Part shown: one piece after another, positions 58,976 to 64,000 of the stretch | Layout of the letters: each line of letters begins with the position of its first letter | Numbering within the stretch: position 1 is the stretch's first letter | Origin: Papilionanthe hookeriana x Papilionanthe teres | Lineage: Eukaryota; Streptophyta; Magnoliopsida; Asparagales; Orchidaceae | Length of the DNA: 64,000 nt | Direction: 5' to 3' | NCBI GenBank assembly: GCA_022702705.1 | Contig: CM040428.1 | Coordinates: 113,630,183 to 113,694,182 of the forward strand | Made by a program: the position numbers and the translations under genes | The notes under the pieces: model-generated | What the model was told of the DNA's origin: nothing | The model's input: the letters and a program-made list of their open reading frames with translations, nothing else | Databases searched by the model: none

Positions 58976-61900
58976 TGATTTTTCCTAGAGAAGGTTAGAG
59001 AGGGATATCTTTCTCTTAGTCAAAGGGAGAGAATGTGAGATAGAGACAGAGGTAAAGGGGGTTTTCTTTCTATTTAGAAAGTGATATACGAAAGAATGGG
59101 GTGGAGAGCTGACTAGAGGAAAGTTCTCTTTGTTTGAACATAGAAATATGAGAGAGAGTGGTTGCTATTGTCTATTAGGGCTTAAAATTTTTGGAGTCAA
59201 GTTGTAGACAAGGAAGAAATAGGGGGAGGGTTGTTTGGTTGTAGACATGTAATCTAAAAGGGAGGTTGGCTATATGTTTTTGTTGAATGAGCATGGATTA
59301 AGGAAGGCAGGGGTGTGCATGCGGCTGGGCTTGAGTAGGGCCAGCAGGGTCAAGGGATTATTCCAGAGAGGAAGAGGACAGGAGAAAGAGGGAACACCTG
59401 CCCATCAATGTTTATTGTGTGTGTGAGGATGAGAGCTGGGATCTAGGGGCACCAACAATGGGCTGTTTCGGGTGCTATTGGACTTTGACTGTGATTCCTG
59501 GGATCTAGTTTAGGATGTCATGGATCATTCTGTTGAGGTTTCTTTTATTTCATTGATCTTTCTAGTTGTCATAATTTTTTTTTCTCCATGTTCACAGAAA
59601 CTTCTCTAGCAAGGGCTTCTTTGGTTGGTTCTTAGTTGACTTCATTTACAGATCATTGTGTTTTTTTTCTGATCCTTGGCGTAGATTCATATTCATCACA
59701 CTTTTTAAGATATTTGATTCTTTTTTTTTCTTGGACTTATGTCAAAACCTTAGATAAAAAAGGTGAGTAGAGAAAGGCAGAGAGGAAAGCTAAAAGAGAA
59801 AAGGGAAAAATTCTTTATCAGCTTGATGAACAGTGATATAGAAAATTATGGCCATGAATTGTTTAAACATGGATCTTTTCGTGACCCCCTTTTATAGGTA
59901 GGTATTTGGGTTCAAGTTTGTAAAAAGTATAATAGGCATATATTCTAAGAACTCAGATTTGGAATGGTTGTTAGCCGTCTGTTTGAGATAAATTCATTGG
60001 TTATGAAATTTGCCGAGTAGCTCTCCAGGTGAGTTTCTGGCCTGAACTGGTTCGATGAGTTCAAAGTAAGTCTAGCGCGATCATAAGCTTTGTGAATGTG
60101 TTACTCTTAGTTGACTTATGAGTCTCTCTCGATTCTGGCAAATAATGCCTCAAACCTGGCTTAGTGAGTCTTCTGACTCCGCCTGGTGAGTCCATCTCCA
60201 GTTTTAATGAGTTCTCCCTCTCCCAAGGGATATGGTCAGCAGTTCTGTCCTGAACTTGGACTGATGAACTTGTCCCTGGTCTCGACTAGCGAATGTGACT
60301 CCTTGTACTTCACTAAGGTGAGCCCGCCGTCAATTTATACAGTTGGGATATGCCTAATTCCTCTTGTTTCCTAATTCAATATATTGAATTAGCTTTAATC
60401 AATGTCCATTTTTTTTAGTATTTCTCTCATTGTGCTATAATGATTAGTATAATCAAGGCTCTTTGTGCCACTAAAAACATAATTTATGTCCAATGAATTC
60501 TTGCTTTGGCTAACTTTAAATAAAGGAAATTATATGACATCTATGAAATTTGGGCTTCCTGATAAACTAAGCGTACGAGAAGTGACATACTCTGCATTTC
60601 ATGTTAGGAATAGCAGTGCTATTGGAGGATTGTTGAATTGTCCAACAGTTTTATTGAATAGAGAAACGAGATCTAGGTGGCAAAGTACATTCATTTTGGG
60701 AAAAATAAGTTGCAGAGAATGGTTGAGGCTTAAAGAGAATTCTGGACCATTTGATGAAACAGGTTATTCTATATAGTAAGCTAAAACTCTTCGGGCATCA
60801 AAAATGGATTATCTATTGTTGAATTTCTTCTCCAATCATAGCAAAAAACTTTTAGACACATGGATCAAAGTTTTGTATTGATGGATTTGTTTACTTGTGA
60901 CCCACGAGTAGCAAATAACTTGAGGCACATGGATCGAGAATCTATACCATTAGATTTGTCTCTTTATGACCCACAGTCTGTAATTTGTGTGCATTCATAA
61001 AGAATTGCCAACCCCTATTTATTTTTCTCCCCTTTTTGGTTTTATTCTCATCTTTTAATGCCTTAGGGAGATGTATATTAATCACCCCTCTTGTATAAAG
61101 AAAAGTGGAGATTCTTGAGACTTTTTTTCTGTTACTTATTTTCTACATGATATCCGAGTAAGATTAGGGTGTTCCTTCCAGTATTTTTTTTTATTCTTTA
61201 AGGTTAGGGTTTCTACTTCCAACTTTTGTTCTTATTATTTAAGGTTAGTTTTTTAATTTTCAATCTTTGTTCTTATTCCTTAGGTTAAAGTTTTTTACTT
61301 TCAACCTTTGCTCTTATTCTCGAAGGTTAGGGTTACCACTTCCAACATTATCCCTCTTGCCGAATTCTTCTTCTATTCACTTTATCGGGTTTTTTGACTT
61401 CCCTTCAAAAGAATTGACCATGATTAATGGTGAAAATCAAACCAAAGGAGAATTCCAGGTATTTCAAGCATCTTATCGCTTGAACGAAAAAAATTATCTT
61501 AATGATCCCAAATCATGAAGACATTTCTAATGGGAATGAGAAAGATCCAACACTCTGTGGATCTACGTCCGGAGCCCAAAACTCTCAAGGTTTTTACTTT
61601 GGGAAGAAATTGATTTCATGATTATGATATGGTTGCGGAACATAATGCAATTGAAAATTAGTATTTTTCTCTCAACAAAAATATGTAGATTTAAAGCAAT
61701 ATGACAGTGTAAGCCGTGTGAAACTCCAATTGAACCAGGATAAAAATTGAATTTTGATGAAAGAGTTCATATAAATACAAGAAAAACTCAAAAGAAATTA
61801 ACTGGCCAATATATTCATCAAAAAGACTATGCAACCCAACATCTAAAAATATCATAAGAAAACTTGGAATGATAGATCTCTACCATCCAGTTTGACCGAG

Positions 61901-62949
61901 ACTGTTGAATTTCTTCTCTAATTATAGCAATGAACTTAAGGCATACAGATCAAGGTTTTTTTTATCATTGCAGCTGTTTTCTTATGACCATCGGATGAAA
62001 AGAAATTTAAGGCACATGGATCAGTGCTCTATATCTTTAGATTTGTCTCTTCATCACTATCATATTGTAATTTGTGTGCTCTCCGAAATGGTCGTTGACC
62101 ACTATTTATTTTTCTTTCTTTTTTGTTTTATTCCTATTTTGTAATGCCTTTGGGAAATATATATATATATCTCCCCTCTTGTACAAGTAAAAATGAATGA
62201 ATCTTGAGGGTTTTTTTCATTGTTTTATTTTCTACAACTATTATTCTATAAAAGAAGAAGAGATGATGAAGATAGACTAGGGAAGACTTGAAATGCTATC
62301 CATACGATTAGAAACAGTGCCCATGCTAGGCTTCTTAGATATTCTAAAATTATCAAATTTTTAACTTGACCAAATCTTATCATATTACAGTTTAATGCCA
62401 AGGCATCTACTGTTTGAATATAGTAGGTAATTTAGAAATGAAAATTTAGCAGTTTTTTGTTTTAACTTGTGAAGCCCAATGTTATGTTGTTGCTCGTATC
62501 TGCATATCATGAATGGCTGGAAGAAAAGACCATACATGTACACACACTTTACTTGAAAAACTGAAATTAGATAGTTTAGATATCCAGCAAAATTGTCAGA
62601 TATACCTCTATATAGTCTATAACAAATGTAACAATGGCATAATTTATTATGCTTAGCTTGACGAAGATATGAAATCTTTCCAATTAAAAACCATTTTTGT
62701 TGTTTTCGAATAATAATTTCTGATGAAACTACTGTGTTTTCAAATTTTCCAAACCTTGAAATGACAGTATTTAGTACCAACTCATACACTCTCTGAATAC
62801 CTGCTCCATAGGTGCCACACGAACTAAGCAGCTTCGTTTTTTCTTTTTTGTTTGTTCTAGGCAGTCTGAATCCCAATACCTTATTGGAGCTCTTCTCTAC
62901 GTATCGTGAATGGCAGGTTGAAAAAGCCAAGAAAATCAGTCAGAAGCAG
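47063..62949 (+). CDS. Host gene, 5' part, unknown conserved protein (3 exons seen)
   Basis: A split gene on the plus strand continuing past the window. Exon 1 is 47063-47298, exon 2 is 47386-47482, exon 3 is 62861-62949. Reading phases match across both junctions: phase 0 at ALKI|ATPLL, and phase 1 inside the Gly codon at STIP|G|SLNPNTLLELF. The protein has a mixed N-terminus, LERIQALKI, a Ser/Pro-rich TDILVRKPSSSSNSTIP stretch, and a charged, probably helical LLELFSTYREWQVEKAKKIS segment. I think it resembles a conserved plant family of small coiled-coil proteins of unknown function; this is recall, not a search. Exon 1 needs one extra base between about 47206 and 47240 to keep frame, so it is either mutated or misread. 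Confidence 0.6.
47299..47385 (+). other. Host gene intron 1 (87 bases, GT-AG)
   Basis: Starts GTGAGC, is T-rich, ends TTGCAG. The short size is typical of plant introns. Flanking exons join in phase 0. Confidence 0.65.
47386..47482 (+). CDS. Host gene exon 2
   Basis: 97 bases encoding 32 codons plus one base, including SSEGSLTDILVRK and a serine run. It ends CCATTCCAG|GCAAGA. The reverse-strand ORF over it (47226-47486) is a shadow. Confidence 0.7.
47641..47890. other. Intron stretch without recognised content
   Basis: AT-rich, no conserved frame and no match to the repeats elsewhere in the window that I could see. Confidence 0.4.
48000..48500. repeat. Degenerate tandem repeat (GTAGGCCGTAG / GAGCTGT words)
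   Basis: Variants of TGTAGGCCGTA alternate with GGAGTTGCACGAGCTGT about every 60-70 bases. Units are strongly diverged. No frame runs through them. Confidence 0.5.
48735..48765. repeat. CT-rich microsatellite
   Basis: TTCTCTCTCTCTCTTTCTCT, within the probable solo LTR. Confidence 0.75.
49406..50974 (+). pseudogene. LINE segment L1: ORF1 only, plus strand
   Basis: Remnant of the first ORF (nucleic-acid-binding) of an L1-type plant LINE. Pieces show KPAIFLTEAESNQLAHACC and LIGKFLYGHL, then LDGRHILIQLKNEEDY, LPTIPV, a region equivalent to SIASAYGNPLKMDTP, and a zinc-knuckle-like YCSHCRLFGHSNS near 50165-50205. The C-terminal tail is LAGSRPRTRDRGR near 50730. These follow the DUF4283-type ORF1 order. 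Many stops and shifts are present. After the ORF1 end, only about 200 bases of 3' sequence (TTCGCTTCGGGCTTTTA) precede the (TA)n tract; no ORF2 is present. Confidence 0.75.
50975..51043. repeat. (TA)n tract 1
   Basis: About 34 TA units between the 3' ends of L1 (plus) and L2 (minus). IYIYIY-coding ORFs across it are artefacts. Confidence 0.95.
51044..52120 (-). pseudogene. LINE segment L2: 5'-truncated ORF1, minus strand
   Basis: Second half of a LINE ORF1. On the minus strand it begins near YGTPLKTDTPTANLTQPSEA (about 52060-51990), equivalent to the L1 segment, and ends with a LAGSVTRTRAG tail near 51240. The 3' end TTTTAATAAAATTAGCACTT then TTCGGCTTTTC leads straight into (TA)n tract 1. 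There is no ORF2. Frames are broken (52200-51967, 51970-51725, 51794-51510, 51376-51143). It forms a tail-to-tail pair with L1. Confidence 0.7.
52121..52189. repeat. (TA)n tract 2
   Basis: About 34 TA units at the 5' edge of L2 and the 3' end of L3. Confidence 0.95.
52190..56124 (-). pseudogene. LINE segment L3: near-complete ORF2 (EN-RT-RNase H)
   Basis: A minus-strand L1-type LINE lacking ORF1 and the start of ORF2. Endonuclease (56087-55182) shows WLIGGDFNCL, FTWRRGKIWERLDRILVN and SGSDHRPIV. RT pieces (55043-54591, 54322-53555) show VGPDGFSADFYKQAW, ITLIPK, VRPISL and the catalytic HLAFADDMIIF. A zinc-binding region (53332-52962) has SMSFFCWRLFHHLLPT and CCKFCKRAEETLPHLFFSCP. RNase H (52922-52539) has GWIKINTDGSYLSPNAGIGA and ALEAETLVVYWAL, with a shifted tail near IYREGNKP. 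Several frameshifts and stops make it inactive. It lies reversed inside the host intron and is bounded by (TA)n at both ends. Confidence 0.92.
56125..56182. repeat. (TA)n tract 3
   Basis: About 29 units, at the truncated 5' edge of L3 and the 3' end of L4. Confidence 0.95.
56183..57989 (-). pseudogene. LINE segment L4: ORF1-only element with CpG-rich 5' end
   Basis: Minus-strand LINE with 5' region, ORF1 and 3' end but no ORF2. The 3' end is AATTGGCCCTTGAGGCCTTT next to (TA)n. ORF1 pieces are 57749-57432 (YLLPQKVHDHLFFHNPF), 57355-57104 (GGWRLGVLDGRHLLIEFKRK) and 57023-56733 (VDRIWITEDEDGFWRKVVVE), in DUF4283-type order. A basic tail with KKKRQRIGRFTLLDERRS lies at about 56500. The first 350 bases (57989-57600) are strikingly rich in CG and hold repeated GCTCGCGTCGTCTCCTG units. 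The plus-strand ORF here (57495-58418) is an artefact joining this to L5. Confidence 0.7.
57780..57860 (-). repeat. Short tandem units in the L4 5' region
   Basis: GACGCGAGCTCC/TTCAGGA units occur three to four times, about 20 bases apart. They may be promoter-type repeats of the LINE 5' end. Confidence 0.6.
57990..58068. repeat. (TA)n tract 4
   Basis: About 38 units with one C interruption, between the 5' edges of L4 (minus) and L5 (plus). Confidence 0.95.
58069..58936 (+). pseudogene. LINE segment L5: 3' end of ORF2 (RNase H), plus strand
   Basis: 5'-truncated LINE. It starts in the zinc-binding/linker part (KLFFRCNFSQVAWQNL, FIVAWFIWMARNQGKFE). RNase H follows with KINTDKSFTDWGAGIGGVF, ADALEAELIAVHWALLIAL and WVEVDSTVLIQLVE. 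Frame changes occur at about 58418 and 58494. A region equivalent to FIYREGNRPAH lies near 58757-58790. The 3' end TTCTCCTTTTGTTAAA runs into (TA)n tract 5. It is related to L3 but different in sequence. Confidence 0.85.
58937..58973. repeat. (TA)n tract 5, tail of L5
   Basis: About 18 units directly after the L5 3' sequence. Confidence 0.9.
58974..60816. other. Intron stretch without recognised genes
   Basis: About 1.8 kb. Purine-rich GAGAGA patches at 58990-59170, T-rich runs near 59570-59730, and a diverged repeat of TGAGTC and CTGGC words at about 60040-60320. The 96-codon ORF at 60486-60776 has no motif I recognise and is not called. Confidence 0.4.
60817..61147 (+). repeat. Copia element, 5' LTR
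   Basis: 331 bases, TGTTGAA...TTCTACA, similar to 61903-62236 with many point differences and indels, so the element is old. Confidence 0.85.
61148..61902 (+). pseudogene. Copia gag and RT fragments
   Basis: A gag-type segment (61423-61518 frame, ASYRLNEKNYL) and an equivalent of the gag stretch WEEIDFMIMIWL near 61600-61640 are followed almost at once by a late RT segment. Protease, integrase and most of RT are deleted. Stops are frequent. Confidence 0.65.
61903..62236 (+). repeat. Copia element, 3' LTR
   Basis: 334 bases matching the 5' LTR, with a short (TA) run at about 62157-62171. Confidence 0.85.
62242..62860. other. End of intron 2 without recognised element
   Basis: No repeat match or motif seen. 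The 181-codon reverse ORF (62930-62385) overlaps exon 3 and the splice acceptor and shows no recognisable domain. The last 30 bases form a pyrimidine tract ending TTCTAG. Confidence 0.45.
62861..62949 (+). CDS. Host gene exon 3
   Basis: 89 bases: two bases completing a Gly codon, then 29 codons including SLNPNTLLELF and YREWQVEKAKKISQKQ. Flanked by TTCTAG| and |GTATTT. The charged helical character suggests the start of a coiled coil. No further exon is recognisable up to 64000. Confidence 0.7.
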
Positions 62950-64000
62950 GTATTTTACATGCATAAAACTTTATTATTTGCAGAATCAATCTCTAGATCA
63001 TATGTGCCCAAACTATCACACTCAAAATAACCACTGTGACCTTTCTCTCTCCTCTTTTTTGATTGGGCGCTAAAGGAAAACAATTGATTACCGCCGGAAA
63101 AATCTGTGGGTAAGAGCCTGTATTTCAGCCAGTAATCAAAATTCTGGCTGATAACTGTCAACGGGAAAATTGCTTGTTGGAAATGCTTTTCCGGCTGAAT
63201 GAATTCCGCTGCTAGGGATTTAACGGTGGAATTGTGGCTATATTTCAGCCAGTAATCGGACTGACTGCATTTTCAGTGGATATATTATTAAGGGCTGAAT
63301 TATCAGCCATTAAAAACCAACCAGTAGTCCCACCGCTAATAAGCGGTTGTTTTTTCAACCAGTAATAAGTTGAAGTAAGATTGTAAATAAATTACATAAA
63401 TAAAAAATTATTCGACTTACATGGATGCCTTGAGATTTGTCATTGACTCACCACTGATCAGACTGACGTTGATGTGTGCGGGCATGCAACTCGACGGCAG
63501 TGGACTCAATCCAAGCATCTACCTATATTAACATATAAAAGGTTAGTAAAAAATAACTGTAGAAATTAATTTAATAGATTTAACAAATCTTATCATTCTC
63601 CTATACTAGGTATATGGAACCAATGCTTATGTGCGTAAAGACATACACATGCCCCCACAATCCAAGCTCCGGTTGTGTTGTGTCGTCTTCCCTTTCTGAG
63701 ATACTCAAGAGAAGGCAAAACACCAGACAAGTTGACTCATACATTCTTCCCATATGAGATGGGCCTCTGCTATTTGCAGATAACAGTGAAAATAACGCGC
63801 AAGCAGGTTTGCCCTCGTGTATCAAAGTTCCTCGAAATTTGCTGATGATGATGAGCATCCCACCAGAAGTCTTTCTTTAAAATAAATATCAAGTAATATT
63901 AGATATTATAAAAATATAATTTATGATTATAATTGTAATTCAAAATTATTTAATTTTATATCTAATTTCCTGAATCATGTCCCTATTCTCGATCAAGATT
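62950..64000 (+). other. Host gene intron 3, start; includes transposon-like repeats
   Basis: Begins GTATTTTACATG. At about 63090-63370 it holds repeated TTTCAGCCAGTAATC words and TTACCGCCGG-like and GCTAATAAGCGG elements in both orientations, as in subterminal regions of plant DNA transposons (CACTA type is one possibility). The reverse ORF at 63858-63601 has no motif I can assign. Confidence 0.4.

Larger units (their letters stand above)
60817..62236 (+). mobile_element. Internally deleted Ty1/Copia element
   Basis: Two 330-base LTRs (60817-61147, 61903-62236) start TGTTGAATTTCTTCT and end TTTTCTACA. The primer site TGATATCCGAGTAAGATT (61148) is a decayed form of the TGGTATCAGAGC-type site of Copia elements (initiator tRNA-Met). 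The 3' LTR is preceded by CCAGTTTGACCGAGAC, a decayed polypurine tract. Only about 755 bases remain inside: a gag fragment near 61450 (ASYRLNEKNYL) and an RT C-terminal fragment near 61710-61770 (around CETPIEPG). Target copies are TCTAT (60812-60816) and ACTAT (62237-62241). Confidence 0.85.
47483..62860 (+). other. Host gene intron 2 (about 15.4 kb, GC-AG)
   Basis: Begins GCAAGA after CCAG, the extended consensus of the GC-AG intron class, and ends with a long pyrimidine tract and TTCTAG. It contains a probable solo LTR, five LINE segments, (TA)n tracts and a deleted Copia element, which explain most of its length. The two flanking exons join inside a Gly codon. Confidence 0.65.

Noticed and set aside
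60486..60776. 96-codon plus-strand ORF
   Set aside because: No motif, no splice context and no repeat match seen.
62385..62930. 181-codon reverse ORF near exon 3
   Set aside because: It overlaps the splice acceptor and exon 3 on the opposite strand and has no recognisable domain or repeat match.
63601..63858. 85-codon reverse ORF in intron 3
   Set aside because: No domain I can name. It may be a DNA-transposon remnant, but the evidence is too thin for a gene call.

Overview
This 64 kb window is AT-rich plant nuclear DNA, most likely from a flowering plant and probably a eudicot. The evidence is Ty3/Gypsy elements of Athila and Tat/Ogre type, L1-type LINEs with an RNase H domain, a Copia remnant, and a spliced plant-type gene. 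No bacterial-style operons, CRISPR arrays, rRNA or tRNA genes were seen. Nearly every long reading frame belongs to a transposable element, and almost all are broken.

Positions 1-46849 are one nested tower of LTR retrotransposons. The oldest layer, called D here, is a minus-strand Tat/Ogre-like element. Its 5' LTR (6.7 kb without inserts) runs from 46849 down to 30861, with a primer-binding site at 30836-30854 and broken ORF1/gag from about 30835 to 27937. Element B (31483-40764, minus) sits inside the D LTR. Element C (at or before 1 to 27936, minus, same family as B) sits inside D gag. Element A (5530-26366, plus, Athila-like with gag, protease, RT, RNase H, integrase and two extra 3' ORFs) sits inside the 5' LTR of C. 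A 7.4 kb solo LTR (9290-16664), related to the D LTR, sits inside the protease/RT junction of A. Four insertions have short flanking target duplications, mostly with one or two mismatches, and terminal TG...CA ends; for C and D only one side is in the window.

B and C share one non-autonomous structure: gag-protease, then about 2 kb of non-coding DNA, with RT, RNase H and integrase missing. A is the autonomous-type relative. After pol, A carries two diverged ORFs with the same plant-specific domain. Each is preceded by a cluster of GCCGACGGCGAG-type repeats and a TATA box, the same layout as the promoter of its own LTR.

Positions 46850-64000 hold the 5' part of a host gene. It has exons at 47063-47298, 47386-47482 and 62861-62949, and continues past the window. 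Its second intron is about 15.4 kb with a GC-AG boundary. That intron contains a probable solo LTR, five LINE segments separated by (TA)n tracts (three with ORF1 only), and an internally deleted Copia element. Exon 1 has an apparent one-base deletion.
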